A stretch of 64,000 nt of DNA from Oscillospiraceae bacterium. Lineage in GTDB: Bacteria; Bacillota; Clostridia; Oscillospirales; Oscillospiraceae. The notes under the pieces were generated by a model. It worked only from the letters and a program-made list of their open reading frames with translations, did not search any database and was not told where the DNA came from. Each line of letters opens with the position of its first letter. Positions within the stretch are counted from its first letter, which is position 1. Where the stretch lies: contig JAFRQP010000058.1 of assembly GCA_017428565.1 (NCBI GenBank), positions 35,644 through 99,643 of the forward strand. Reading direction: 5' to 3'. Of the stretch, positions 9,355 to 17,940 are shown in pieces. A program made the translations under genes and the position numbers.

Positions 9355-9774
9355 ATGAAAAAGACAGCCGCCCTAATTCTTTGTATATTTATCTTTCTTC
9401 AAGCGTTCTCTCCGATGTCATTTGCCGCAACCGAATCGAATGCTTACATTTCTGAATATGGCTGTGGCATTTCAAAGCCTTCCAGCAACACTGTGCGGAT
9501 TGATTTTTACGTAATTGCCACAAATAATATGGATTCTCTCGGTGCCAGCACAATATACCTTTATAGAGACGGATCTCTGGTTAAAACTTTTTCAAGGTAC
9601 AATTTCCAATATACAGCCAGCATGGTCACTACCAATAACTACAATTTCTTTGGACATGTAACATACACCAACGCCCCAGAAGGAACTTATTATGCTGTAG
9701 TCAATGTATTTGCTTCCGACGGGACAGGCACTGGTACTGAAGGCTGCACCACGGGCAGCATAACGATACCCTAA
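9355..9774 (+). CDS. Small secreted protein, unknown function
   Basis: A 139-residue protein with a clear signal peptide (MKKTAALILCIFIFLQAFS, cleavage near SFAA) and a mature domain of about 110 residues rich in Tyr, Thr and Asn with alternating beta-type segments. It vaguely resembles DUF6147-like secreted beta proteins of Clostridia, at low confidence. AAGGAG overlaps the stop of the anti-sigma gene, so it is translationally linked to the operon. A strong terminator follows. It may be the envelope-side sensor partner or an output of the sigma factor (inference). Confidence 0.65.
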   Translation: MKKTAALILCIFIFLQAFSPMSFAATESNAYISEYGCGISKPSSNTVRIDFYVIATNNMDSLGASTIYLYRDGSLVKTFSRYNFQYTASMVTTNNYNFFGHVTYTNAPEGTYYAVVNVFASDGTGTGTEGCTTGSITIP

Positions 9775-9815
9775 AGCGAATTAGTGGCTCAGTACAATTC
9801 CAAAAATGCAACTTT

Positions 9816-9846
9816 GGAACTGCCGGAAATCGGCAGTTCCTTTTTT
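9816..9846 (+). terminator. Rho-independent terminator of the XRE/sigma/anti-sigma operon
   Basis: GGAACTGCCG (9816-9825) pairs exactly with CGGCAGTTCC (9831-9840) around a GAAAT loop, followed by TTTTTT. Confidence 0.93.
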
Positions 9847-9938
9847 GCAATTCTGCCATATACGCGAAAAGTTATTTATACAACACGACGAAAAGGAGGT
9901 GCAAGCGCAAATAGCACGTTTCCTTTCTGCCATTTTCC

Positions 9939-9963
9939 GGAATGAATTAATAGAAGCATCGTA
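9939..9963 (+). promoter_or_regulatory. Candidate ECF-type promoter of the rightward RHS gene
   Basis: GGAA (9939-9942), a 17-nt spacer and CGTA (9960-9963) fit an ECF -35/-10 pair. AGAAGCAT (9952-9959) is shared with the region upstream of the leftward RHS gene. This was found by eye only. Confidence 0.35.
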
Positions 9964-10006
9964 AGGAACGAGGCCGGGAAAGGACAGAAAGAAAGGAGCG
10001 CGGGAC

Positions 10007-13000
10007 ATGAGCTTGAGTCGGAAAAAAGTGTTGTCGTTGGTCTTGGCATTGGTCATGGTATTCCAGTTGTTCCCCGTAACCGCACTTGCCGAGGAAGGCG
10101 AGGGCGAAGAGGAACTGCCCCAGCTTGAAGAGACGATCATCGAGGAAAGCGAAGAGGACGCCGCCGTTCCGGTCGGCGAGGATGAGAGCAAGCGCGAAGC
10201 AAACATCAAGCAATTCCGCATGTCAGACGGGACATGGCTTGCAGCGACCTATCCTTATGGTATCCACTACGAAAAAGACGGCACATGGATCGAGATCGAC
10301 AACCGCCTGGAAGAAAAGGAGGTAGAATATGCGGTTCCCTTCCCCGAGCAAGAGTTGAGGGAAGAGGAGGAAGCGACACCCGAAGACCTTGCATCCGAAG
10401 AAGAAACGGAGAGCGAAGCCCAGCCGCCTGCTGATGAAGGCGCTCCCGCGGACGATTCCGCCGAGGAACAGCCTGGAGAAGACTTGCCTGAGGGTGAGGA
10501 ACCGGCAGAAGAAACCGAACCGCCTGCCGTGGAAGAGTCTTCCGAGGACGCAGAGGCTCCGGCGGAGAAAACCCACGATGAGGACGGCTCTACGGAGTCA
10601 GAAGACGACGAAGCCCCCGCAGAGAATCCACCTGATGAAAAGACTCCCCCCGACGAGGCCTCACCGGAAGATGGAAAGGGTGAAGAAGTCTCCCCGGAAG
10701 CAGAAGATGGCGAAGGGGAAGTTGATCTGGAGGACGAAGAAAAAACAGATCTTGAACCGGTATGCGAAAGCGCCTACACGAACCTGCAGAACCGCTTTGG
10801 CGTGACTCTCCCGGTCTTTTTGAGTGAAAAGAGCTGGTTCAGTGTTTCGGACAGCGGTTACCGTCTGTTCTTCCGCATGACGGGGATCCGGGAAAGCGAG
10901 TCCGTACTGGAAAAAGAAGCAGATCCTCCGGAAGATCCCCTCCAAAAGGCGCTCTTCGTCCACTACAGCAGCACAGTTCTGTATCCCGATGCCATCCCGG
11001 GCGCCGAACTGAAATATGATGTGTGCGGGCAATCTCTGAAGGAAACCGTCACTTTTCCGGAGCTTGGCGTCGTCCCCGAACAGCTTTCCTATGAGATTTG
11101 GGCGGAGGGCATGACTGCCGAAGTCGCCGAGGATGGAGAAATCCACTTCTTCGCGGATGGGAAAGAGGTCTTTTGCTTTTCCGCACCCTTCCTAATGGAC
11201 AGCGAGGGCACAAGCAGTGGCTCGCTTTCTGTGGAACTGGAGGAGCTTGATGAAGGCTGCTTTATCCTTCGCTGCACGCCGGATCGGGAATGGCTGGAAT
11301 CCGAAGACCGTGCCTGGCCGGTGATCCTGGATCCAACCATCCGCAACACCATCAGCCGGTCATATATCCAGGACAGCTTCATTCGCAAGTACTATCCCGA
11401 CCTTGGCGGCGGCTCGTTCTACTATTTCTACGCAGGCTATTACAGCAACCGTACAAAGGCTGCCCGCGGTCTGATCAAACACACTCAGCTCCCGACCCTG
11501 GAAAGCGGTGACGTCATCGTCAGAGCAACGCTCCAGCTGCATGGTTGCGTCTGGGAGAGCGACTCAGATCAGGTGCAGGTGAACATCCACGCGATCACCG
11601 GGAGCTGGAACGCCTCCAACGTAACCTGGAACACGCAGCCGACTCACGAAGATGAGGTTCTGGATTTCCAGCTCGTAACCGGTACGTACTACGACGACTA
11701 CATATGGGACGTGACCAGAGCGGTGCAGCGCTGGTACAATGGTACTGTCTCGGAAAAAGGACCCCTGGCGAATCAGGGCTTTATGCTGATCGCGCCGACG
11801 GAGAATATCTGGACGATTCTCAAAGCGCAATTTCAGGCCTCGGAAACTACGGCCTCCAATTGCTGGCCGATTCTCACGATCGAATACCGCAACACCAGTG
11901 GTCTGGAGAGCTACTGGGATTATACCAGCGCTGGCGCGGGCCGCGCCGGTACGGTGTATGCAAACAATGCCACCGGCAACCTGGTGCTCAGCCGCTGCGA
12001 CATGAGCTATTCCGGCAATCGGATGCCCGCCAGCATCGTTTTCACCTACAACCAAAACGACTGCACGACAGACATCGGCTACGGCAAGGGCTGGCGCTCT
12101 TCTTACTCCCAGTCCATTGAACAAGTCTCCATCAGCGGAACTACCTACTACAAGTGGACGGACGGAGACGGCACCCGGATCTATTTCAAGTATTATAATT
12201 CCAAGCAGAAATGGCTCGACGAGAACGGTCAAAGCTACGAGCTGAGCATTGGAGCCAGCGGCTATACCATCTCCGACCGGGATGACAACAGCCTGGTCTT
12301 TGACGCCAACGGCCGCCTGATCTCCATGACGGACAAGCTCTCGAATTCGCTGAACATCAGCTATACGGAGAGCGGCACAACGAATCTGCGCATCAGCCGG
12401 GTCACGGACGGAGCAGGCCGGGTTTACGACTTCAACTACAGCAACGATCTCCTCAGCTCCGTCGTCTACAAGGGCGCCGGCAGCACCGCAATTGAGACGG
12501 TAAGCTACACTTACACTTCCGGTGCGCTGACTGCAGTGACCTATGCGGACGGCAAGAGCGCGGGCTATACATACAACAACAATACACTCGAGGAAGCGCG
12601 GGATATTCTGCGCGGAAACGGCACCTGCAACAAGCTGCAAATTGAATACGACGGCACCCCCGCAAAGGTAAAAGGCATCAGCTATTACGACGGTGCGACG
12701 CTGGTCAACAGCGTCAGCCTCAGCTACGCGGATCACAACACCATCGTCACGGACAACACGGGCCGCTGGTGCTCCTATGAGTTCAACGATCTGTGCAACA
12801 CGGTATCCGTCTACAACCAGGCGGGCCAAGCCCTCTATGGCAGCTTTGCTTCCGACGAGAGTTCTTCCGGCCGCGCAAACCAGCTCACCAGCAGCTCCCG
12901 CCTGCAGGACACGGTGGTGAATCTGCTGGATACCCGCATCCATACCGGCACCTGGTCGGAAACGGTCTCAGTCCAGTCCGGCGAGATGTACAGTCTTTCC

Positions 13001-16000
13001 GGACTTACAGCTGCGGGCTCGACCCTGAGCATGAGCGCCGGAAATGAGACGCAGACTGCAACATCTGTCAGTGCCACAGAACGTACGGAGCTGACGATCC
13101 GGATCCCCGTGGGCGTCACCAGTCTGACGATCTCCGGCAGCGGGAACGTCTGGGATCTGCAGCTGGAACAGGCGGAAGCAGCCAGCCGGTATAACATGCT
13201 GCAAAATACCGACATGAACAGCTCTTCCGGCTGGACGGGAACGAATCTCGGTGCAAACGACGGCATTGACACCGTTTCCGGCTCCCGCGCCAAGCTCAAC
13301 AGCTCCGCTTTGGTGCTGGAGGGTGTAGGAACCGGAACCAAACGCTATTCCCAGTCGGTCTCCGTCAACGGCAGTGCGGGCGACAACTACTCCTTCGGCG
13401 GCTGGGTCAAGTCCGGCAGCGTGCCTCTGAACAACCCGAACCGCCCCAACATCGCGCTGCAGCGCCGCTGCGGGATTGAAGTACGTCTCCTCAACGGGAG
13501 CACAGAAGTTGACCACAAATATGTTGCCGCCAACGAGGATTGCCAGGAATGGCAGTTCATTTCCGGCAGCATCCATGCTGCTGAGGCCTATGATACGGTT
13601 GAATATTCCTTCGTTTACGATTATAATGCAAATAGTAGTAGCTTTGACGGGGCGCAGCTGTTTCGGGAGAAGTTCGCCTACGTCCTGCACTACGACAGTG
13701 AGGGTCGCGTGGACAAGGTCACCGACCTGGAAGGGAGGGAAACGACCTATACCTACCGGGGCACGACCTCGGACGTCACCTCGATCACACTTCCCGGCGG
13801 GGCGCAGTACAGCTACAGCTATTCCGACAGTGGTCTGTTGCTGAGCGCCGTCAGTGATACGGGCGTGACCAGCAGCTATACCTACGATACCTATGGCAAT
13901 CCCACAGGCACCAGCATCTCGGGCAGCGGGGAAAAGAACCTGACCAGCTACATGACCTATACGGCGGACGGCAACATGCCCGCCAGCGTAACGGGCAATG
14001 ACGGTGAGACGGTCACCTATACCAACGACACCGACCGTTCCCTGGTGCTCAGCGTCACCGACCCCACAAACACGGTGACGACCAACACCTTTGACGTGCT
14101 GCGCCACCCGCTGACGACCCAGACCGGCAGCAGTTCGGTGACCAACAGCTACAGCGACGATCTGCTGGTCGGACTGAGCCACACCAACACCGCCAACAGC
14201 TCCACGCAGTACACGCTCTCCTACACCACGTCGGATCTGCTGTACTCGGTTCAGGTGGGCAGCACCTACACCCTGGTGCAGAACAGCTACAACCCCGGCA
14301 CCTGGACGCTGGCACGGCAGGATTACGGCAACGGGGCGGGCTGGGCGTACAGCTACAACCAGTTCGACCAGGTCACCGCCCGCTGGACGACCAACGGCAC
14401 ATCTGGCGTGGAATTCCAGTACTTCTATAACAGCGAGGGTGCCCTGGCCCGGGTAGAGCAGTACGAAACGACCCTCTCCAACGGCTCGATCACATCCAGG
14501 ACGCTGGTGAACACCGAGCGCTACTACTATGACACAGGCGACCGGCTGATCCGGGTCTGGGAGACGGACGCAGGTGGGAACCAGCACGAGTTCCGCTGGA
14601 CCTATGACAACAACGACCAGGTGACGGAGCTGGTGGAGACGGTCAATGGGCAGACCTTTACCTACGCCAATAGCTACAACGGCGATCAGCAGCCCACCCA
14701 GAGCAGCTATGGGAATGTGCTGGAGAGCTTCACCTACGACGGGCTTGGCCGCCTGAGCCAGAGCGCGGTAAGCTATAGCAACAGCACCGCACTGACGACC
14801 AACTACGCCTACCGGGATCTGGATGCCACGAGAACCTCCACGCAGGTAGCGGAGATCCAGAACCTCTACGGCCTCGAGAGCGAGACTATTTCCTACACCT
14901 ACGACAGCCGGGGCAACATTGCCTCCATCACCTTCCCCTGGACCTATCCCGAGCCGGATCCGACGCCCACGCCCACCCCGCCGCCTGATCCCACGCCCAC
15001 GCCTCCTCCCGGAGGTGGTGGACACGGCGGTGGAACCGGTTGGGGCGATCCTGAAATTGGCGGGGACGATCCTGTTATTCCGATTCTGCCAACTCCGACT
15101 CCTGACGTCGGTCTGGACAGCGGAGGCTCCGGCGGCTCCGGAAACACGGCGACGACCGCCACCATCTATTACACCTACGACGCACTGAACGAGCTGACCT
15201 GGGAGAAGAACGAGGCCGAGGGCAAGGCGTGGAACTACACATACGATCTAGGCGGCAACATTCTCTCCAAGACCGAGTACAGCTATGAGGACGGTGTGGT
15301 GGGCAGTACGCCTTTGTCCACCGTCACCTATACCTACGGCGATGCTGATTGGGGCGATCTGCTGACGTCCTATGATGGCAGTCCCATCACCTACGACGCC
15401 ATCGGAAACCCGCTCTCTTACCGGGGCTGGAGCTTCACCTGGCAGGGCGGACGGCAGCTTGCCAGCGCCAGCGATGGCACGACCAGCTTGAGCTTCGTTT
15501 ACAACGAAAGCGGCCTGCGGATGGAGAAGACCGTAGGCTCCGCCAGCCACCGCTACGTCTACCGGGGCAGTACCCTGGTGGCGGAGATCACGGACGACTA
15601 TGCGCTGTACTTCCACCATGACGCCAACGGCGGGATCGTAGGCTTTACCTACGTTTCCGGCAACACGCAGACGGAATACTTCTACCGCAAGAACCTCCAG
15701 GGTGATGTGATCGGCATCGTGGACAGCTCCGGCGCATCGGTGGCAGAATACCGCTATGACGCGTGGGGGCAAGTGCTCGAAGCTACCGGCACCATGGCCA
15801 GCATCAACCCCATCCGCTATAGAGGGTACTACTACGACGCTGAGACGGGGATGTACTATCTGCAGAGCCGGTACTATGATCCGGTGGTGGGCAGGTTTAT
15901 TAATGGGGACGCTTTTGGGAGCACCGGGCAGGGCATACTTGGCAGAAACATGTTTGCATACTGCGAGAGTTCCCCTGTTATATACTCAGACCCTCATGGG

Positions 16001-16552
16001 CACTTGGTTTTTGGATCCTTTGGTTTTTCCGCCAATGGTGACGCTGGTGCCGGAGGAAGTGCTGGATATTTGTTTATATGGGACACTTATGGAAACTCTG
16101 CTCTAATATTTTGTGGATACGTCGGAGGCGGAACGCCAAATCTTTCCGGTTCCTTGAATGTTATTCTACTATCAAATGCCGACACTATCTTTGATTATAT
16201 TGAAGCTGAAACTGTATCCGCTGGGGGTTCATTCTCCTATATTGGAGTTGATACTTCTGTCGGATTCACCAAAGATAGAAGAATAATAACCTCATTCCAG
16301 CTCTCTCTATCTGTAAGCTTATGGGCTCCTATAGAAGCAGAGCTTCACGCTGGGATAGGCTATACTATTCCGCTTAGATTGATTACATACCATACTTATG
16401 GCATTCCGCTAAATGCTCAGCTCGATTTTTTCTATGGAGCAACTGAATACGAAAGGGAAATTTTAAAGAATGTTTTTGGATACCCCGAACCGAACTATGA
16501 TGTTGGTGGATACAAAGCAACAAACACATACCAGCTAAGCTATCTAAACTAG
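10007..16552 (+). CDS. Giant secreted DNRLRE/YD-repeat RHS protein with variable C-terminal tip
   Basis: A 2181-residue protein; AAAGGAG lies 9 nt before ATG 10007. Order of parts: signal peptide (1-28, cleavage after TALA); conserved N-segment with GIHYEKDGTWIEIDNRL; acidic Glu/Pro linker (to about 245); beta domain; DNRLRE domain (about 440-630, with NASNVTWNTQP); YD repeats (about 640-1940); a Pro/Thr/Gly-rich insert near 1648-1690; RHS core (about 1938-1990) with YRGYYYDAETGMYYLQSRYY, DPVVGRFIN and a final DPHGH. The last ~184 residues are unrelated to the core, and their DNA is visibly AT-rich, as in polymorphic toxins where tips are exchanged. The tip is Gly/Ser/Tyr-rich with amphipathic beta-like stretches and matches no nuclease motif that I know. 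A small membrane protein gene follows 29 nt later and may encode immunity. Architecture is certain; toxicity is inferred. Confidence 0.93.
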   Translation: MSLSRKKVLSLVLALVMVFQLFPVTALAEEGEGEEELPQLEETIIEESEEDAAVPVGEDESKREANIKQFRMSDGTWLAATYPYGIHYEKDGTWIEIDNRLEEKEVEYAVPFPEQELREEEEATPEDLASEEETESEAQPPADEGAPADDSAEEQPGEDLPEGEEPAEETEPPAVEESSEDAEAPAEKTHDEDGSTESEDDEAPAENPPDEKTPPDEASPEDGKGEEVSPEAEDGEGEVDLEDEEKTDLEPVCESAYTNLQNRFGVTLPVFLSEKSWFSVSDSGYRLFFRMTGIRESESVLEKEADPPEDPLQKALFVHYSSTVLYPDAIPGAELKYDVCGQSLKETVTFPELGVVPEQLSYEIWAEGMTAEVAEDGEIHFFADGKEVFCFSAPFLMDSEGTSSGSLSVELEELDEGCFILRCTPDREWLESEDRAWPVILDPTIRNTISRSYIQDSFIRKYYPDLGGGSFYYFYAGYYSNRTKAARGLIKHTQLPTLESGDVIVRATLQLHGCVWESDSDQVQVNIHAITGSWNASNVTWNTQPTHEDEVLDFQLVTGTYYDDYIWDVTRAVQRWYNGTVSEKGPLANQGFMLIAPTENIWTILKAQFQASETTASNCWPILTIEYRNTSGLESYWDYTSAGAGRAGTVYANNATGNLVLSRCDMSYSGNRMPASIVFTYNQNDCTTDIGYGKGWRSSYSQSIEQVSISGTTYYKWTDGDGTRIYFKYYNSKQKWLDENGQSYELSIGASGYTISDRDDNSLVFDANGRLISMTDKLSNSLNISYTESGTTNLRISRVTDGAGRVYDFNYSNDLLSSVVYKGAGSTAIETVSYTYTSGALTAVTYADGKSAGYTYNNNTLEEARDILRGNGTCNKLQIEYDGTPAKVKGISYYDGATLVNSVSLSYADHNTIVTDNTGRWCSYEFNDLCNTVSVYNQAGQALYGSFASDESSSGRANQLTSSSRLQDTVVNLLDTRIHTGTWSETVSVQSGEMYSLSGLTAAGSTLSMSAGNETQTATSVSATERTELTIRIPVGVTSLTISGSGNVWDLQLEQAEAASRYNMLQNTDMNSSSGWTGTNLGANDGIDTVSGSRAKLNSSALVLEGVGTGTKRYSQSVSVNGSAGDNYSFGGWVKSGSVPLNNPNRPNIALQRRCGIEVRLLNGSTEVDHKYVAANEDCQEWQFISGSIHAAEAYDTVEYSFVYDYNANSSSFDGAQLFREKFAYVLHYDSEGRVDKVTDLEGRETTYTYRGTTSDVTSITLPGGAQYSYSYSDSGLLLSAVSDTGVTSSYTYDTYGNPTGTSISGSGEKNLTSYMTYTADGNMPASVTGNDGETVTYTNDTDRSLVLSVTDPTNTVTTNTFDVLRHPLTTQTGSSSVTNSYSDDLLVGLSHTNTANSSTQYTLSYTTSDLLYSVQVGSTYTLVQNSYNPGTWTLARQDYGNGAGWAYSYNQFDQVTARWTTNGTSGVEFQYFYNSEGALARVEQYETTLSNGSITSRTLVNTERYYYDTGDRLIRVWETDAGGNQHEFRWTYDNNDQVTELVETVNGQTFTYANSYNGDQQPTQSSYGNVLESFTYDGLGRLSQSAVSYSNSTALTTNYAYRDLDATRTSTQVAEIQNLYGLESETISYTYDSRGNIASITFPWTYPEPDPTPTPTPPPDPTPTPPPGGGGHGGGTGWGDPEIGGDDPVIPILPTPTPDVGLDSGGSGGSGNTATTATIYYTYDALNELTWEKNEAEGKAWNYTYDLGGNILSKTEYSYEDGVVGSTPLSTVTYTYGDADWGDLLTSYDGSPITYDAIGNPLSYRGWSFTWQGGRQLASASDGTTSLSFVYNESGLRMEKTVGSASHRYVYRGSTLVAEITDDYALYFHHDANGGIVGFTYVSGNTQTEYFYRKNLQGDVIGIVDSSGASVAEYRYDAWGQVLEATGTMASINPIRYRGYYYDAETGMYYLQSRYYDPVVGRFINGDAFGSTGQGILGRNMFAYCESSPVIYSDPHGHLVFGSFGFSANGDAGAGGSAGYLFIWDTYGNSALIFCGYVGGGTPNLSGSLNVILLSNADTIFDYIEAETVSAGGSFSYIGVDTSVGFTKDRRIITSFQLSLSVSLWAPIEAELHAGIGYTIPLRLITYHTYGIPLNAQLDFFYGATEYEREILKNVFGYPEPNYDVGGYKATNTYQLSYLN

Positions 16553-16580
16553 CTCTATAAACACAAGGGAGGTTTGTAAG

Positions 16581-16922
16581 ATGAAAAAAGATCTTCTGAA
16601 GCAACAAATAAAACCGCTGCTTTTATTCGGCTTGCCCGCCTGGGGACTGGCATTAGTGTTTATTTTCATCATTAAGCAGCCACTACTTGTTGCTGTAATT
16701 TTTGTCGCGTATTTGATCCCATTCGGAGTAAATCGCGGAAGATTTAGGGATTTGTATAATCAGAAATACCACCCAAAATTGGGACTGAAGTTGCTTCCGC
16801 ATTATATAGAAGGGGAAGATGACCTGAACAAATACTATGCTATCAATTTAAGATGGCTTATCATCTTTTTTGGAACAGTATTGATCCTCTTTGTAACGAC
16901 TGGCCCATTCTTTCATGGATAG
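16581..16922 (+). CDS. Small membrane protein, candidate immunity partner of the RHS tip
   Basis: A 113-residue protein with GGGAGG ahead of ATG 16581. It has hydrophobic segments at about residues 13-31, 33-48 and 91-108, with a basic N-terminus (MKKDLLKQQIKP) and a soluble middle loop. The DNA is AT-rich like the toxin tip just upstream and unlike the GC-rich RHS core, so tip and this gene probably arrived together. In RHS/WapA loci the gene directly after the toxin tip usually encodes the specific immunity protein; a membrane immunity protein would suit a membrane-acting toxin. I do not recognise the family. Confidence 0.6.
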   Translation: MKKDLLKQQIKPLLLFGLPAWGLALVFIFIIKQPLLVAVIFVAYLIPFGVNRGRFRDLYNQKYHPKLGLKLLPHYIEGEDDLNKYYAINLRWLIIFFGTVLILFVTTGPFFHG

Positions 16923-16965
16923 TGGAACACGGGGGAGGAACACGGGGAACGGTACTAAGCACATT

Positions 16966-17240
16966 ACACAGGGGACGGTTCTATGTGTTGGCCTTTGCGA
17001 AGATGAAAGCGCGTGCTGAGCCAAAGTATGCGGTGTTCTCGTCCCCCAACCGTCTTCAAGCGGCAAGGGCATGGTTTTTCCCAGCCTGATTTGAAGCGCA
17101 GCGCAAACTAGTGAATCCCTCTCCGGCACCCCATGGGCTGTTCATTCACCTGCCCATGGGGTGTTTGCGCACAAGCAGCGATTTCCCCCCGACGCCTTAC
17201 AGCTCGGCATATAGAATTCCACGAAGCACAACCCCACGGG
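16966..17240 (+). repeat. Long repeat unit R1 (type A)
   Basis: Starts with the palindromic motif ACACAGGGGACGGTTCTATG(TGTT) and contains a 12-bp perfect hairpin (CACCCCATGGGC / GCCCATGGGGTG, 17127-17163). It is nearly identical to unit R4 (19396-19672), and homologous but diverged from units R2 and R3. The end differs from R2 and R4: the terminator and promoter tail is lost. Confidence 0.85.
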
Positions 17241-17271
17241 CGGAGTATTTTCCCACCCACATAGGCGCGCG

Positions 17272-17296
17272 AACACGGGGGACGGTACTGTGTGTT
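17272..17296 (+). repeat. Short GGGGACGG palindromic repeat, extra copy
   Basis: AACACGGGGGACGGTACTGT(GTGTT) is another copy of the short element that starts each long unit. Further copies lie at 16966-16989, 17490-17514, 19351-19376 and 19396-19419. The ends (AACAC / GTGTT) are complementary. Confidence 0.75.
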
Positions 17297-17346
17297 AACG
17301 ATCAAGGCCACGATAGCGCGGGCTGACGCCTCGCGCTTCCCCTCCC

Positions 17347-17489
17347 CGGTACCTGGACGCTGGAGCGGCAGGATTACGGCAACGGCGCGGGCTGGGCGTA
17401 CAGCTACAACGAGTTCGACCAGGTCACCGCCCGCTGGACCACCGACGGCACCGCCGGCGTGAAGTTCCGGTACTTCTCCATCAACAAGG
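17347..17489 (+). pseudogene. Displaced fragment of RHS core coding sequence
   Basis: About 143 bp here match the intact RHS gene at about 14298-14440 at high identity and in the same direction, encoding TWTLERQDYGNGAGWAYSYN, FDQVTARWTTDGTAGVKF and RYF. It has no start, and both ends break into short palindromic repeats. It is a remnant of an older RHS 3' end, as expected where new tips push old ones downstream. It is more GC-rich than its surroundings. Confidence 0.88.
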
Positions 17490-17758
17490 AACACAGGGGA
17501 CGGTTCTATGTGTTGATCTTTTCGACCACGGAGGTGCGTGCTAAACCAAGGAACGCAGAGCTCTTGTCCTCCCTAACCGTATTCACACGACAAGAGTATG
17601 GTTTTCCCCGCAGCCTGATTTGAAGCCATAATCAAACAAGTGAATCTCTCTGGCACCCCATGGGCTGTTCATCCATCTGCCCATGGGGTGTTCGCACACA
17701 AGCAGCGATTTTTCCCCCGTGCTTCACATCTCAGTATTTAGAATCCCACAAAGCACAA

Positions 17759-17798
17759 CCCCATGAGCGGTTCCTTTTCACGCTCATGGGGTTTTTCT
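17759..17798 (+). terminator. Rho-independent terminator inside repeat unit R2
   Basis: CCCCATGAGCG (17759-17769) pairs exactly with CGCTCATGGGG (17781-17791), followed by TTTTTCT. It would stop transcripts from the RHS side before the next cargo gene. Confidence 0.85.
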
Positions 17799-17824
17799 AT
17801 TATTTTGTCGATTGCCTGTTACTT

Positions 17825-17852
17825 TTGCCGCTTTTGTTGGAATATATAAATA
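17825..17852 (+). promoter_or_regulatory. Repeat-borne promoter of the Nudix-like gene
   Basis: TTGCCG (17825-17830), a 16-nt spacer and TAAATA (17847-17852). The homologous tail of unit R4 has TTGTCG / TATAAT at the same spacing. Confidence 0.55.
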
Positions 17853-17940
17853 GGAGCAAAGATAATTTGCTTAACTTATATCGGAACAGAATGGACGTTC
17901 TACACATCAGCAGGTAGTAAAGAAAAAAGTAGAGAGAATC

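Larger units (their letters stand above)
17490..17855 (+). repeat. Long repeat unit R2 (type B) with terminator and promoter tail
   Basis: Begins with the GGGGACGGTTCTATGTGTT motif and carries the hairpin CACCCCATGGGC / GCCCATGGGGTG (17654-17690). The stretch 17501-17715 is almost identical to 19094-19308 at a constant offset of 1593 bp. It ends in a terminator and a promoter pointing at the Nudix-like gene. Confidence 0.88.

Noticed and set aside
11564-15025. Long minus-strand open frames within the rightward RHS gene
   Set aside because: They are the antisense image of the YD repeats, with no signal, ribosome site or domain.
12400-15400. Repetitive sequence that could suggest a repeat array or CRISPR
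   Set aside because: The period is the codon pattern of YD repeats, with no constant repeat/spacer structure.
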